A stretch of 64,000 bases of DNA from the NCBI RefSeq assembly GCF_019754935.1, contig NZ_JAGSOA010000001.1, positions 124,001-188,000 of the forward strand, given 5' to 3'. The position numbers were made by a program, and so were the translations under genes. This DNA is from Corynebacterium parakroppenstedtii. Its GTDB lineage: Bacteria; Actinomycetota; Actinomycetes; Mycobacteriales; Mycobacteriaceae. How positions within the stretch are numbered: the stretch's first letter is position 1; every line of letters begins with the position of its first letter. The notes beneath the pieces were generated by a model, which was not told where the DNA came from, searched no databases, and saw only the letters and a list, made by a program, of their open reading frames with translations. Below are positions 48,664 to 58,573 of this stretch, in pieces.

Positions 48664-50027
48664 TAGTGAACCTTTCTATCCAAGGGCTGGGAGGCTTCAC
48701 CGTCTAGACAGGTGATGTGCCCACGGAGAATCGTGGTGGTGACTTTGGCGCGGAATTCCATGCCCTCGTACGGAGTGTTATCGGCTTTGGAAGCGAGGTC
48801 CTTCCCGGTGGCTACCCACCGGTGATCGGGATCAATCGCGGTCAGGTTGGCTGGCTCGCCAACCGCGATAGGACGGCCCTGCCCCGGAAGCCGGACGATC
48901 TCCGCTGGGCGTTCGGACATCACCGTGGCGACAAAACGCCAATCTTCCAGTCCCGTTTCGACAAAGAGCTGGGAGATGATGCTCAGTGATGTTTCCAGCC
49001 CCAGCATTCCCGGACGGGCATGGTCGAACTCACAGCATTTCTCTTCGGATCCGTGCGGGGCGTGGTCAGTGGCGACACAATCGATGATGCCGTCACGCAG
49101 CGCATCACGAAGCGCGAGAACATCCCGCTCTTCGCGAAGAGGCGGGTTAACTTTGTTGACACCGTCATAGGTGCGAAGGCGCTCATCAGTAAGAATAAGG
49201 TGATGGGGCGTGACCTCGGCGGTGACAGGAAGTCCCTGTTCTTTGGCCCATTTCACCAAGGAGACCGTACCTTCGGTGGAGGCGTGACAAATATGGACGC
49301 GACCGCCATAGTCCCTGGTCATGATGGAATCGCGAGCGACAATTGATTCTTCAGCAACGCGTGGCCATCCGCGAAGCCCGAGTTCGGCGGCGACCGTTCC
49401 CTCATGGGCAACAGCGCCCTGTGTTAACCGTGCGTCCTCACAATGCTGGGCGAGTAAAACGTCGAGCCCCTTGGCATATTCCACAGCTCGACGCATCACC
49501 TCGGGGTCATTCACGCATGTTCCGTCGTCGGAGAACATCCGAACTTTAGCTTCTGAATCCCGCATCATGCCGAGTTCAGCAAGCTCTTTCCCTTCACGTT
49601 GTTTTGTGATGGCTCCGACGGGATGAACATCGCAGAGGCCGATATTTTGGCCCTTGTACCACACCGATTCGACGATGGATGGGTCGTCCATCACGGGTTT
49701 GGTATTCGGCATGGTGAAGACCGCGGTGAAACCGCCACGCGCTGCAGCTTGGGAGCCGGTTAACAACGTTTCGGTGTCTTCACGGCCCGGTTCGCGTAGG
49801 TGGACGTGGATGTCAACGAATCCTGGCAACAACACCTGACCGGACAGGTCCAGGACTCGAGCGTCCTCAGGTGCGTCGATTGTTGGGGCAATTTCCGCGA
49901 TAACGCCGTCGGTAATCAGAACCGACGTGGGGTCGCCTTCACCGTACGGGCGCACTCCTGTGAGAAGGATCGAACCGCGTGCAGGTGGTGCCTGTGTGCC
50001 GGTTTCCGGCCACGACTGAGCACTCAA
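48663..50027 (-). CDS. pyrC: Dihydroorotase
   Basis: Zinc amidohydrolase that cyclises carbamoyl aspartate. In the 454-residue form: metal ligands in [52 protein letters not shown] and [21 protein letters not shown] choose TTG 50027, one base past the pyrB stop, because AAGGAG lies at good distance and upstream in-frame sequence (to 50147) is out-of-frame pyrB. Class I type, as in other actinobacteria, and coupled with carA. Confidence 0.94.
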   Translation of the reverse strand: MSAQSWPETGTQAPPARGSILLTGVRPYGEGDPTSVLITDGVIAEIAPTIDAPEDARVLDLSGQVLLPGFVDIHVHLREPGREDTETLLTGSQAAARGGFTAVFTMPNTKPVMDDPSIVESVWYKGQNIGLCDVHPVGAITKQREGKELAELGMMRDSEAKVRMFSDDGTCVNDPEVMRRAVEYAKGLDVLLAQHCEDARLTQGAVAHEGTVAAELGLRGWPRVAEESIVARDSIMTRDYGGRVHICHASTEGTVSLVKWAKEQGLPVTAEVTPHHLILTDERLRTYDGVNKVNPPLREERDVLALRDALRDGIIDCVATDHAPHGSEEKCCEFDHARPGMLGLETSLSIISQLFVETGLEDWRFVATVMSERPAEIVRLPGQGRPIAVGEPANLTAIDPDHRWVATGKDLASKADNTPYEGMEFRAKVTTTILRGHITCLDGEASQPLDRKVH

Positions 50028-50028
50028 T

Positions 50029-50985
50029 TTATGACTCCTTCTTTGTGTGAGATTGTCCGTGGGTACCGATGATGAGCGAGAACAAGACCGCCATGCGGAC
50101 GTGGACGCCATTGTTGACCTGTTGCAAAACCGCAGTTCGGGGGGCATCCGCTACGGAGTAATTAATCTCCATGCCACGAAGCATGGGGCCTGGGTGCATG
50201 ATGATGGCCTTATCTTTCATCTTGGCCTCACGCGCGGTGCTCATTCCGTATAACGTGGCGTATTCGCGGTGGCTGGGGAAGAACCCTCCGGCCATGCGTT
50301 CGGCTTGAACGCGCAGCATCATGACGGCATCGGCGTCGGCAAGCTCAGAATCCATGTCATAGGAAATCCGGACCGGCCACGTCTCTACCCCATACGGGAG
50401 CAGCGTCGGCGGGGCAACGTACACAACTTCCGCCCCCAGTTTTGTCAATAACTCGGCATTAGAACGCGCGACGCGCGAGTGGAGGATATCCCCCACGATC
50501 ACGATTTTTCGCCCGTTGATTCCGCCGAGGCGTTGCCGAAGAGTAAGCGCGTCCAACAGCGCCTGCGTCGGGTGTTGATGGGCACCATCACCAGCGTTGA
50601 TGACGCTGGGACCGTCGCCGTTGGGAGCCACCCAGTGCGCCAATTGCTGCGCCGCTCCGGAGCTGGGATGGCGAATGATGAGAGCGTCGGCACCAATCGC
50701 TGTGAGAGTTAAACCGGTGTCTTGGAGGGACTCCCCTTTTTTCACACTTGAGGATGATGCGCTGATGTTGATGACGTCGGCGCTCATCCACTTTCCTGCT
50801 GTTTCAAAGCTGGATCGTGTGCGGGTGGAGTTTTCGTAGAACACGGTGAAGATTGTGCGGCCTCGGAGGGTGGGCAGCTTCTTGAGCTCGCGTCCTTCGA
50901 GAGCTTCCTTAAAGTTCTGGGCTTCGTCTAAGAGGCCAGTGATTTCATCGGCAGAGAGATCCGCCATCGAGAGAAGGTGCTTCAT
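50029..50985 (-). CDS. pyrB: Aspartate carbamoyltransferase
   Basis: First committed pyrimidine step. The 318-residue protein has the carbamoyl-phosphate motif [54 protein letters not shown] and the aspartate loop [20 protein letters not shown]. No regulatory PyrI chain gene is next to it; control is expected at the pyrR level. ATG 50985 overlaps the pyrR stop by 4 bases. Confidence 0.97.
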   Translation of the reverse strand: MKHLLSMADLSADEITGLLDEAQNFKEALEGRELKKLPTLRGRTIFTVFYENSTRTRSSFETAGKWMSADVINISASSSSVKKGESLQDTGLTLTAIGADALIIRHPSSGAAQQLAHWVAPNGDGPSVINAGDGAHQHPTQALLDALTLRQRLGGINGRKIVIVGDILHSRVARSNAELLTKLGAEVVYVAPPTLLPYGVETWPVRISYDMDSELADADAVMMLRVQAERMAGGFFPSHREYATLYGMSTAREAKMKDKAIIMHPGPMLRGMEINYSVADAPRTAVLQQVNNGVHVRMAVLFSLIIGTHGQSHTKKES

Positions 50986-51635
50986 GAGTTGCTCCCCTCA
51001 TGAGTGGAGTTCTCCCCCGCGGTTTCGTCCGCCGACGACGATGAAGCGCCAGTAGTTGGCCGGCGCAGGACGACACCGTCATGGCCGTCGAGTTCTTCGA
51101 GGGAGACGATAACGTCTTCTGAACGGGATGTCGGAATATTTTTCCCGACGTAGTCCGCGCGGATGGGCAGTTCGCGGTGGCCTCGGTCCACCACGACAGC
51201 AAGTTGGACGATGCTGGCGCGCCCGATATCACGCAACGCATCTAGCGCCGATCGCACGCTTCGACCGGAGTACAGAACATCGTCGACAAGAATGACCGTC
51301 TTTCCGTCGATTCCGTCGTCGGGAATTGATGTGCGTTGGAGAGCTCGGTGGGGTTTATGACGAAGATCATCGCGGTAGAGGGTGATGTCCAATGCCCCCG
51401 TGTCTACCGTGACTCCCGCGAATTCGTGAATGAGGTGAGCTAATCGCTCGGCTAAGGGAAAGCCCCCACTGGGAATTCCCAACAGGACGACGCGCTTGGC
51501 GTCGTCGGCATCCAGTGCTGTTTTTTCGATTATCTGGTGCGCGATGCGTGCAACAGTACGGCCGACGTCGTCGGATGAGAGAATCTCTGTCTCCATCGCG
51601 TCAGTAGCCGGCGTAGACGTACGTGCTGTATTCAT
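50982..51635 (-). CDS. pyrR: Pyrimidine operon regulator PyrR
   Basis: UMP-dependent RNA-binding regulator with uracil phosphoribosyltransferase fold. The 217-residue protein has the PRPP motif [40 protein letters not shown] and [21 protein letters not shown] Ser/Thr/Gly tail follows. ATG 51635 is preferred: AAGGAGG sits 5 bases upstream. The longer frame to 51683 would place codons across a candidate regulatory hairpin. First gene of pyrR-B-C-carA-carB-pyrF. Confidence 0.95.
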   Translation of the reverse strand: MNTARTSTPATDAMETEILSSDDVGRTVARIAHQIIEKTALDADDAKRVVLLGIPSGGFPLAERLAHLIHEFAGVTVDTGALDITLYRDDLRHKPHRALQRTSIPDDGIDGKTVILVDDVLYSGRSVRSALDALRDIGRASIVQLAVVVDRGHRELPIRADYVGKNIPTSRSEDVIVSLEELDGHDGVVLRRPTTGASSSSADETAGENSTHEGSNS

Positions 51636-51649
51636 CGTGACCTCCTTCC

Positions 51650-51665
51650 CTGCCTCTCGGTGCAG
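51650..51665 (-). promoter_or_regulatory. Candidate PyrR-binding hairpin upstream of pyrR
   Basis: In the mRNA sense, CTGC pairs with GCAG around the loop ACCGAGAG. The loop plus stem base resembles the Bacillus PyrR recognition sequence (UCCAGAGAGGCU type), keeping CCGAGAGGC. It lies 3 bases before the AAGGAGG ribosome site, so PyrR-UMP binding could block translation, as reported for mycobacterial pyrR. Confidence 0.5.
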
Positions 51666-51910
51666 TCCGTTAAAGGATGTCACTCCTAATGATGTGAAAT
51701 TGTTGATATCGCTCAGGACTTTACCACGGCCATGAGACGATTGCAGGCTTTCTCAGCCCTCATTTGTGTGTATCGGTTCACGTGCTTTGACGCATATGAA
51801 CAGTGTTTCTGGATTACGTCGAGTGAAGCCGAGTACCCTCAACACGTTATCTTTTGTCGGTCGACTCTGCTCAGCATTGTCACCTTTTGAAGAGTAAGGA
51901 TGTCAGGACT

Positions 51911-53218
51911 ATGGCAGAAGGAGAACGTCCCACCAGCGTTCCATCTGTGGAGCCCACACACGAAGCTGAGCTATCTCAATCTTCTCGGCCAGCGAAACAG
52001 AGTCCGAAAGAGTTTCGCCCCATCCTCCCACCGTTCAGGTACATGTCGACGAAACAGCTCACGTTTACCCGTCGACTTGCCGTCTCTGTGTGGGTACTTG
52101 GACTCATAGCGTGGATCACATTTCGAGGATGGCCTTTTGGCCGTTCAACGCTGTTTATTGTGTTAACTAGCGGGCTTGCCGCACTGTCGATCGGACGCCG
52201 CCACCTCTATCAATTGATCGTTGACTGGAGCCCGTTCTTCCTGTTTCTCGTTGCGTATGACAACACGAGAACGTGGTCTTTGCAGCTTGGACTGCCCGTT
52301 CATTGGCACTTAGCTCCGGATATCGATAAGGCAATGTTCGGCGCCGTCCCCACGGTCTGGTTGCAGGAGCAGATTCGCTTCGAGAACCCGCCATGGTGGG
52401 AACTTATCTTGGCCATTGTCTACATCTCTTACTTTGTGACGCCATATATTATGGCCTTCGGCGAATGGCTCCGGTCCCGCGCCGATTTCGCGCGCTTCGC
52501 TGCCGGCATGCTGACCGTGTCGTTTATTGGGCTTATCGGCTATGTATTCGTTCCTGCCGCGCCCCCCTGGGCTGCTGGTCGATGCGCACCCGCGGATGTT
52601 GCCGACGGGCCACGTAGCGTCCGATGCATGTTTGTCGACGATCACGCTGGTGAGGGTTCTATCCTCGGCCCTGTTCATGGAAAACACGATGATACTCATC
52701 CGTGGGTTGAGCGACTGAGTGCTCGCGGGTGGGAGAAGCTTAACCACCTCAGTTTCTCGGCGGCCGTAGCCCATGCTGAAGAGACCCCGAGCGATCGTGA
52801 GACCAAGACGGTCGCGGCCGATACGTCGGAGGGTGACTCACAGTCGTCGACCTCAGACGAATCTTCAGGGATTGGTGCGCTGATCGAACGCGGTCAAAAG
52901 GAATCGAACCTTGTCGCGGCTATCCCATCCCTCCATGCCGCGCTCACCATGTACTTGGCAACGTACATGTTTGCGCGACGACGTAAAAAACTTGGTGTTG
53001 TGTGCCTTATATATGCCTTCGCGATGGGCTTTACTCTGGTCTTTTTCGCTGAGCACTATGTGTTTGACATTTTGCTGGGCTGGGGCATCGCGATCGTTGT
53101 TCCGCTCGTCGGCGTCGCGCTCGAAAAATGGTGGACTCGGAATAATCTGAGTAGCCGGCTCCCATGGAATCGCGACGCATCGAATTCGAATCGCGAACTA
53201 GCCGAATCGCTGAGCTAA
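51911..53218 (+). CDS. PAP2/AUR1-like inositolphosphotransferase-type membrane protein
   Basis: Membrane protein of about 435 aa with a polar N-terminus (about 50 residues), several helices (LAVSVWVLGLIAWITF, LYQLIVDWSPFFLFLVAY, WELILAIVYISYFVTPYIMA, FIGLIGYVFVPAAPPWA) and the C-terminal PAP2_3 signature: AAIPSLHAALTMYLATYMFA (about 336-355) and VFFAEHYVFDILLGWG (about 378-393), which carry the catalytic His residues. This subfamily includes AUR1-type inositol phosphoryl transferases. A Ser/Thr/Glu/Asp-rich loop of about 45 residues (290-335) separates them from the earlier helices. ATG 51911 is preferred over TTG 51854. It diverges from pyrR. Substrate not determinable; a role in inositol-lipid glycan or envelope metabolism is inference. 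Confidence 0.8.
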   Translation: MAEGERPTSVPSVEPTHEAELSQSSRPAKQSPKEFRPILPPFRYMSTKQLTFTRRLAVSVWVLGLIAWITFRGWPFGRSTLFIVLTSGLAALSIGRRHLYQLIVDWSPFFLFLVAYDNTRTWSLQLGLPVHWHLAPDIDKAMFGAVPTVWLQEQIRFENPPWWELILAIVYISYFVTPYIMAFGEWLRSRADFARFAAGMLTVSFIGLIGYVFVPAAPPWAAGRCAPADVADGPRSVRCMFVDDHAGEGSILGPVHGKHDDTHPWVERLSARGWEKLNHLSFSAAVAHAEETPSDRETKTVAADTSEGDSQSSTSDESSGIGALIERGQKESNLVAAIPSLHAALTMYLATYMFARRRKKLGVVCLIYAFAMGFTLVFFAEHYVFDILLGWGIAIVVPLVGVALEKWWTRNNLSSRLPWNRDASNSNRELAESLS

Positions 53219-53235
53219 TGTTCAAAGCTCTATCT

Positions 53236-53258
53236 AAGCCCCCTAGCGGGGCTTTTTT
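53236..53258 (+). terminator. Intrinsic terminator after the PAP2-like gene
   Basis: AAGCCCC (53236-53242), loop CTAGC, GGGGCTT (53248-53254), then TTTT. A textbook terminator 18 bases past the stop. Confidence 0.92.
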
Positions 53259-53348
53259 AGTGTGTTCTCGTATGAGTGCAAACGGAGCCACAGCCGGGGT
53301 GTCATCCGCCCCCTCCGACCCAAAGCGTCTGTCACGATCCGCATTTCT

Positions 53349-53558
53349 CTATCGACCCAGATAGAGCCCCTCCTGCGGCGCGACGCGCTGTAGGGCCGGG
53401 ATCCACAATGGTGACACCACGTCTACCGCTCCTTTGGCCCCCTTGATGAGCATGGCCCGGAATAGTGGGTAAACGCTGACTGGCTGTGGCTCCGTCGGCA
53501 TGACTAGGTTATACGAACGGCAGTGGTTTTCTACATCCAGTTTTACAATGTCTTTCAA
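53349..53558 (-). CDS. Hypothetical small protein (69 codons), doubtful
   Basis: TTG 53558 is preceded by AGAAAGG at 5 bases, a good ribosome site. The product (MKDIVKLDVENHC.., then PTEPQPVSVYPLFRAMLIKG) has no recognised domain; a moderately hydrophobic middle and a GLYLGR ending are all that can be said. The stop codon lies inside the perfect hairpin CTCTATC-N6-GATAGAG. A palindrome (CAGATTAATCTG) lies about 20 bases upstream. It could be a fragment of a lost gene. An internal ATG at codon 20 is an alternative start. Confidence 0.25.
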   Translation of the reverse strand: MKDIVKLDVENHCRSYNLVMPTEPQPVSVYPLFRAMLIKGAKGAVDVVSPLWIPALQRVAPQEGLYLGR

Positions 53559-53578
53559 TAGACCTTTCTGTCTGTTAT

Positions 53579-53590
53579 CAGATTAATCTG
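53579..53590. promoter_or_regulatory. 12-base perfect palindrome CAGATTAATCTG
   Basis: A perfect AT-rich palindrome 21 bases upstream of the orphan minus-strand frame (53349-53558). The position suits an operator overlapping a promoter, but nothing links it to a named regulator. Confidence 0.3.
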
Positions 53591-53867
53591 GCACCGATTG
53601 CACAACGATAAGTTATTCCTATTCCAGCCATACTAAAACTCCAGCTCTTAGCTGTTATCAATCCGTAACTTTTTTGTTACATTGCTAATCGTAGAAATGA
53701 CCCTCAGGTCCCTTAACTGAAATTATGGCGCAAAAATTACCCTATTTCGGGGTTATTTAGGGTGGCATGAGGGCCGGGATAGACCATGCCGCTCACCCTT
53801 CGCCGTGACTCAATTACGCCCAACGCAACGTGGTAGCGGACCACCGCACCATAAGAAAAAGGCATAG

Positions 53868-53896
53868 AAAAACTCCGCCGGTGAGTACTGACGGAG
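53868..53896 (-). terminator. Candidate intrinsic terminator after nusB
   Basis: On the minus strand CTCCG (53892-53896) pairs with CGGAG (53873-53877) around a 14-base loop and is followed by TTTTTCT. It lies about 55 bases past the nusB stop, at the end of the long aro-pepQ-efp-nusB run. Confidence 0.6.
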
Positions 53897-53950
53897 CTAT
53901 TCGACTATGACTATTTCAGGCGCAGAGACTTCCCTACCGCGCACCGAATG

Positions 53951-54532
53951 TCATGATTCGCCATTCGACTGCGAACGCTGCACTTCTCCAGCGATGTCAT
54001 CCAGAACCGCGTTGACATACGCCGGGGCAACATCCGTCGAGTATTCGGAAGCCAGCTCGATCCCCTCAGAAACTGCGACCTTCGGAGGCACTTCCTCATT
54101 GTGAAGCAACTCCCACGTCGACACCCTCATGACGGCTCGGTCAACAGCAGGGATACGGTCCAAGCGCCACGTCGAGGACAAGTGAGAGGCAATCGCGGAA
54201 TCTATGCCGTCCAGGTTTTCTGCGACGCCTGCAACGATCGTCGCCGTGTAGTCGGACACAGGTAAGACACCGGATTCCAGATCTTGAGACAATTCCCGTC
54301 GCTGCTCGACGACATACACAGGATCTTGATCCCTGAATTCTGCCTCGAACAAAATATCGACGGCCCGACGTCGGGCTTTATAGCGCGACCCATGCCTCTT
54401 GAATCCACTACGAGTGGATTTTGACCGCTCCTGGGCGGAGGACTGGTTCTGGTGGGTCTGTTCGCCCGACTCATTCTGTAAGGGCGTGTCCGCAGATGAG
54501 GGCGCTCCAACGTTGTCGTCTGCCACGTCCAT
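53951..54532 (-). CDS. nusB: Transcription antitermination factor NusB
   Basis: RNA-binding partner of NusE in rRNA antitermination. The 193-residue protein has a Ser/Gln-rich head of about 45 residues, then the all-helical NusB core: [60 protein letters not shown] and [17 protein letters not shown], and the C-terminal [17 protein letters not shown] 54532, five bases past the efp stop, which suggests efp-nusB coupling. Confidence 0.95.
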   Translation of the reverse strand: MDVADDNVGAPSSADTPLQNESGEQTHQNQSSAQERSKSTRSGFKRHGSRYKARRRAVDILFEAEFRDQDPVYVVEQRRELSQDLESGVLPVSDYTATIVAGVAENLDGIDSAIASHLSSTWRLDRIPAVDRAVMRVSTWELLHNEEVPPKVAVSEGIELASEYSTDVAPAYVNAVLDDIAGEVQRSQSNGES

Positions 54533-54537
54533 GTTCC

Positions 54538-55101
54538 TTAGTTATTCACGCGTGAAAGGTAGGAGCCATCACGCGTATCGATTTTCAGGACATTGCCGGT
54601 CTCAATGAAGAGAGGAACCTGCACCTCTGCTCCAGTCTCGAGGGTCGCTGGCTTCGTGCCACCCGTCGAACGGTCACCCTGCAAACCGGGATCGGTGTGC
54701 TTGACCTTCAGTTCCACGGAAACCGGCAACTCGACGAACAGGGGCTGATCCTCATAGAAAGAGACCTGGACGGGCATGTTTTCCAATAAGAACCGAGCAC
54801 CGTCACCCATCAGCTCCGGCGAAAGAGGAATCTGCTCGTAGTTCTTATCGTCCATGACCACGTAATCTGTGCCATCGTTGTAGAGGTACGTCATATCACG
54901 GCGGTCTACCGTCGCGGTCTCAACTTTGACACCAGCATTGAAAGTCTTATCGACGACTTTCCCGGATACAACGTCCTTGAGCTTGGTACGGACGAACGCT
55001 GGCCCTTTACCCGGCTTGACGTGCTGAAACTCCACAATCTGCTGAAGTTTGTTGTCAAGTTTCAGAACTAGCCCATTTTTGAAATCGGCAGTAGTTGCCA
55101 C
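54538..55101 (-). CDS. efp: Elongation factor P
   Basis: Rescues ribosomes stalled at polyproline. The 187-residue protein begins [20 protein letters not shown] and carries the tip loop [20 protein letters not shown] with the Lys that is modified in some bacteria (no modification enzyme is visible here), and the S1-like ending [21 protein letters not shown] choose GTG 55101 because GAGGAG lies upstream and it matches the family N-terminus; the longer in-frame extension to 55188 is not conserved. Confidence 0.96.
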   Translation of the reverse strand: MATTADFKNGLVLKLDNKLQQIVEFQHVKPGKGPAFVRTKLKDVVSGKVVDKTFNAGVKVETATVDRRDMTYLYNDGTDYVVMDDKNYEQIPLSPELMGDGARFLLENMPVQVSFYEDQPLFVELPVSVELKVKHTDPGLQGDRSTGGTKPATLETGAEVQVPLFIETGNVLKIDTRDGSYLSRVNN

Positions 55102-55248
55102 TGAAAACTCCTCATCCTTCAGGACACACCATGATCCTGAGATATCGATGTCACATAACCTTGGCACTTCGTGAGTGGATATCGACAATCCGGGTTGGCT
55201 TAGCCCATTCCACTACCGTGACGAAGACCTCGTACACGATCTACCCTA

Positions 55249-56313
55249 CTAGACGACGGTCAGCGCCGGACTGCTGGTATTGAGTGGCCGCGAACCGTCC
55301 TCGGTGACCACCAACGTGTTTTCAATTCGTGCCCCTGACAGACCGGGTACGTAAATTCCGGGTTCGATGGTCAGGGTTTGGCCGACGTCAATGGTCTTTG
55401 ATTTATCGGTACGTGAAGCAGAGTATGGCCTCTCATGGACGTCGAGTCCCACTCCATGACCGGTCGAGTGGACGAAATACTCGCCATAGCCTGCGTCGTC
55501 GATAATGTCGCGGCACACCTTATCGATAGCGAACAGACCTGCTCCGGGCCGTAGCGCCTCACAACCGGCAAGGAAAGCGCGGTAGACAGTGTCCGCAATC
55601 TCGCGCTGCTTCTCCGGGGGCTCCCCGACCGATACCAATCGAGTCTGATCAGAAGCGTATCCGTTGAGGTACACACCAAAGTCAATGGTGATGAGGCCCT
55701 TGGGGATCGGGTCAGTACTTGCACTGTGGTGCGGTTTTGCACCATTAACTCCCGACGCCACAATCGTCTCGAAGGAGATTCCATCTGCGCCGAATTTCCT
55801 CATGCGGTACTCAAGTTCGGCAGCCACGATGTTTTCGGGAACGCCTTCGCGGATGACTTCATCCTCAAGAAGCGACAACCATGCCTTATCGGCCACAGCC
55901 GCTGCAGCGTCAAGCGCGGCAATTTCTGATTCGTCTTTGGTCATTCTCAGATCCTCAATGAGGTCTTGAGTGACCGTGTAATCGCCTAAGCGCTGCGCTT
56001 CACCAAGGTTGAGGCTAGTTTCAACGCTGATTTTTCCATCAAATGCTCTACGAACAGCAGGAACTGTGTCACGTTCGATGAGAACTTCAATGCCGGGGGC
56101 TTCGTCGGCAACCTGAGTGGTGTATCGACCATCAGTGCCAAGGAGTTCCTCGCCATCAGTGGTCAGCAGGAGTGCTGCGTTTGATCCACTAAACCCCGTG
56201 AGATAACGAACATTTTTTAAATTAGTAACTAAAAGAGCAGGTACATCGGCCTTGTTAAGCAACTCTCGCGCCGCATCTCGGCGTTGAGCATAAAGTTTTT
56301 CACGATCCATCAA
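55249..56313 (-). CDS. pepQ: Xaa-Pro aminopeptidase/dipeptidase (M24B)
   Basis: Metallopeptidase cleaving X-Pro bonds. The 354-residue protein has a creatinase-type N-terminal domain (ALLVTNLKNVRYLTGFSGSN) and a pita-bread catalytic domain with all metal ligands: the Asp pair in TIDFGVYLNGYASDQTRLVS, His in YFVHSTGHGVGLDVHERP, Glu in LTIEPGIYVPG and Glu in GARIENTLVV. GGAGG precedes the start; TTG 56313 or the next codon ATG 56310 are both possible. Position between efp and aroQ is the usual corynebacterial arrangement. Confidence 0.95.
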   Translation of the reverse strand: MMDREKLYAQRRDAARELLNKADVPALLVTNLKNVRYLTGFSGSNAALLLTTDGEELLGTDGRYTTQVADEAPGIEVLIERDTVPAVRRAFDGKISVETSLNLGEAQRLGDYTVTQDLIEDLRMTKDESEIAALDAAAAVADKAWLSLLEDEVIREGVPENIVAAELEYRMRKFGADGISFETIVASGVNGAKPHHSASTDPIPKGLITIDFGVYLNGYASDQTRLVSVGEPPEKQREIADTVYRAFLAGCEALRPGAGLFAIDKVCRDIIDDAGYGEYFVHSTGHGVGLDVHERPYSASRTDKSKTIDVGQTLTIEPGIYVPGLSGARIENTLVVTEDGSRPLNTSSPALTVV

Positions 56314-56349
56314 TCAATACCTCCTGAGTAGTGAAGTATTAGCAAAGTT

Positions 56350-56811
56350 TTACTTGTCACCGCGCGCAAGGAAATCCAGGGCGTAGGCGTAGCCCTCAAC
56401 TCCCAAACCCACAATAACCCCGCGGGCAATCGGGCTCAGATAGGAATGCCGTCGGAAATCCTCACGAGAATGCACATTTGAAATGTGGACTTCTATAAAG
56501 CCCGCACCGTCAGCGATCTCAGCCAACGCATCGCGGAGGGCCACCGATGTGTGCGTCCATCCCCCCGGATTAATAACGACGGCTTCGCCCTCATCGGCGG
56601 CACGATGAATACGATCGATCATGTCGCCCTCATGGTTCGACTGATAAAAGCTCACGCTAATACCGAAGGATTCAGCGCGTTCGCGGAGCATGTTTTGGAC
56701 GTCTTCGAGCGTCGTGGACCCGTAAATATCCGGCTCCCGTTTACCCAGACGATCCAGGTTGGGGCCGTTGGCAACTAATACGCGCAAAGCTGGCTTGTTA
56801 TCAGTAGTCAC
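56350..56811 (-). CDS. aroQ: 3-dehydroquinate dehydratase, type II
   Basis: Third step of the shikimate pathway. The 153-residue protein has the type II fold: [20 protein letters not shown] (catalytic Tyr loop), [40 protein letters not shown] and [20 protein letters not shown] (catalytic His). GTG 56811 shares a base with the aroB stop (TAGTG). Part of aroC-aroK-aroB-aroQ. Confidence 0.96.
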   Translation of the reverse strand: MTTDNKPALRVLVANGPNLDRLGKREPDIYGSTTLEDVQNMLRERAESFGISVSFYQSNHEGDMIDRIHRAADEGEAVVINPGGWTHTSVALRDALAEIADGAGFIEVHISNVHSREDFRRHSYLSPIARGVIVGLGVEGYAYALDFLARGDK

Positions 56812-58001
56812 TACGACTCTCCCCTATCATTCATGCGCATAAAGGCAGTCTGAAGGTCTTCATAACTAGGCCCAGCTAGCCGGATAGGACGTGGAACCTG
56901 GCTGGAATTATCCCCAGCCGACAACCCACTACCCGTGTCAGAATCGAGGGAATCCGAATCATGGGAAGAAAGGATCACGAATCGGATGTTCCCGTCCCTG
57001 TTCTTCTTATCCATCTTCATCGCATCGATGAGATCATCGAGCGCGGCAGCATCATAGTGCGTAGGCAAGCCCAATGATTGAAGAATCGTTCGATGCTGCT
57101 GCACGACCGCTTCACTGAGGTGCCCTGTCACGCAGGCAAGTTCTGCCTCAAAACACATTCCCACCGCAACCGCATGACCATGAGGCCATGTGTAGTGCTC
57201 GACCTTCTCAATGGCATGTCCAAAAGTGTGCCCATAATTGAGAATCTCACGCAAGCTTGATTCTTTAAGATCTTGCGAAACAACCGACGCTTTAACAGCG
57301 ATGCTTCTGCGAATTAACTCGGGCAAATCCCCGGCTACATCGAGACACCGATCGGGATCACGCTCATAGAGTTTGGTGATCTCCGGATCCGCAATAAACC
57401 CGGTTTTCACGATTTCGGCGCTGCCAGCGACGATCGCCTCACGAGGAAGATCGTTAATAAAGTCGAGATCAACAAATACAGCCGATGGCTCATGGAAAGC
57501 ACCCACCAAGTTTTTCCCAGCTGGTGTATTAATACCTGTTTTCCCGCCGACGGCCGCATCGACCATTCCCAACACCGTGGTCGGTACTTGAATGACATCG
57601 ATGCCGCGCATCCATGTCGCCGCCACGAATCCGCCGACATCAGTTGCCGCACCACCGCCCACGCTGATAATCGCGTCCCGTCGGCCCACGCCGTGCTTGG
57701 CGCACTCGTCCCAACGCCGAGTGACGACGTCGAAGGTTTTCCCTTGTTCAGCGTCGTCAATATCTACGAGAAAGGAGGATATATCGCGTGCCGCCAATGT
57801 ATCGGCTATGCGATGGGCTGCGACGGCAACTGTGGGTTGGTGGATAATTCCGACTTTTGAGTAGGAATCTGCTGCAGCTCCGATTGAGCCTACGAGGTCA
57901 TGGCCTATCACGACGTCATACGGTTTATTGCCGTTCACCGGGATTGTCCACGGTCCTGTACCGCTCGCCGTGTCGGTCGACTCGCGACTAGGTGTACTCA
58001 T
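56811..58001 (-). CDS. aroB: 3-dehydroquinate synthase
   Basis: Second shikimate step; NAD- and zinc-dependent. The 396-residue protein has [60 protein letters not shown] (metal His) and [17 protein letters not shown] polar low-complexity insert ([20 protein letters not shown]) near 338-358 sits before the last helices. ATG 58001 overlaps the aroK stop in ATGA form. Confidence 0.96.
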   Translation of the reverse strand: MSTPSRESTDTASGTGPWTIPVNGNKPYDVVIGHDLVGSIGAAADSYSKVGIIHQPTVAVAAHRIADTLAARDISSFLVDIDDAEQGKTFDVVTRRWDECAKHGVGRRDAIISVGGGAATDVGGFVAATWMRGIDVIQVPTTVLGMVDAAVGGKTGINTPAGKNLVGAFHEPSAVFVDLDFINDLPREAIVAGSAEIVKTGFIADPEITKLYERDPDRCLDVAGDLPELIRRSIAVKASVVSQDLKESSLREILNYGHTFGHAIEKVEHYTWPHGHAVAVGMCFEAELACVTGHLSEAVVQQHRTILQSLGLPTHYDAAALDDLIDAMKMDKKNRDGNIRFVILSSHDSDSLDSDTGSGLSAGDNSSQVPRPIRLAGPSYEDLQTAFMRMNDRGES

Positions 58002-58573
58002 AGAAATTCCTCTACTGCAACAGCGGATTCGTCAGCGGTGTCGGGGATCATCGACCCCCGGGACTCACTGGTTTCAAGATAATTCAGAATGCTGGCGACG
58101 ACTTTCTGGGGGCCACGGCGGTCACTCCGAATGCGAAGAGTCGCGACCTCCTCATAGAGGGGCCGACGTTGCTCATCCAAATCGCGATAGCGTTGCTCTG
58201 GGTCCTCTGACTGCAGCACGGGCCGAGTGAGGGAGCCGCGGGTGCGTCGATAACCTTCCTCTGCGGATACATCGAGGAACACGACTTCATGGCCGACGAG
58301 GCGCCGACGAGTCACCGGCGAGACGACTGCCCCTCCACCGAGCGCAACAATGCCTCCAGTGGTCAAGGCGTCGGCAATGACGTCCTCTTCCACTAGTCTG
58401 AATTGCTCTTCACCCAAATGATCATAAATACGGCCACATGTCATGCCGCCCCATCGTTGTTCGATGAGTTCATCGGAGTCAACGAGGTCGAGGCCAAGAG
58501 CACGGCTGAGCCGGCGTCCGATCGTGGACTTGCCTGCGCCAGGAAGACCAATCAATACAACTCGTGGTTTCAT
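57998..58573 (-). CDS. aroK: Shikimate kinase
   Basis: Phosphorylates shikimate. The 191-residue protein shows Walker A VLIGLPGAGKSTIGRRLS, the shikimate site DLVDSDELIEQRWGGMTCGR, Walker B-like GIVALGGGAVVSPVTRR and the lid RGSLTRPVLQSED. The ATG at 58573 directly follows the aroC stop. Confidence 0.96.
   Translation of the reverse strand: MKPRVVLIGLPGAGKSTIGRRLSRALGLDLVDSDELIEQRWGGMTCGRIYDHLGEEQFRLVEEDVIADALTTGGIVALGGGAVVSPVTRRRLVGHEVVFLDVSAEEGYRRTRGSLTRPVLQSEDPEQRYRDLDEQRRPLYEEVATLRIRSDRRGPQKVVASILNYLETSESRGSMIPDTADESAVAVEEFL

Larger units (their letters stand above)
53219..53950. other. Largest stretch without a recognised gene
   Basis: 732 bases between the PAP2-like gene and nusB. It holds the terminator at 53236-53258, a perfect hairpin CTCTATC-N6-GATAGAG (53347-53366), an orphan minus-strand frame (53349-53558), the palindrome CAGATTAATCTG (53579-53590), GTAAC-TTTTTT-GTTAC (53665-53680), ACCCTA-N13-TAGGGT (53739-53763) and the nusB terminator. 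The middle part is more AT-rich than its neighbours. It may be a decayed gene remnant or a regulatory/sRNA region. Confidence 0.5.
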
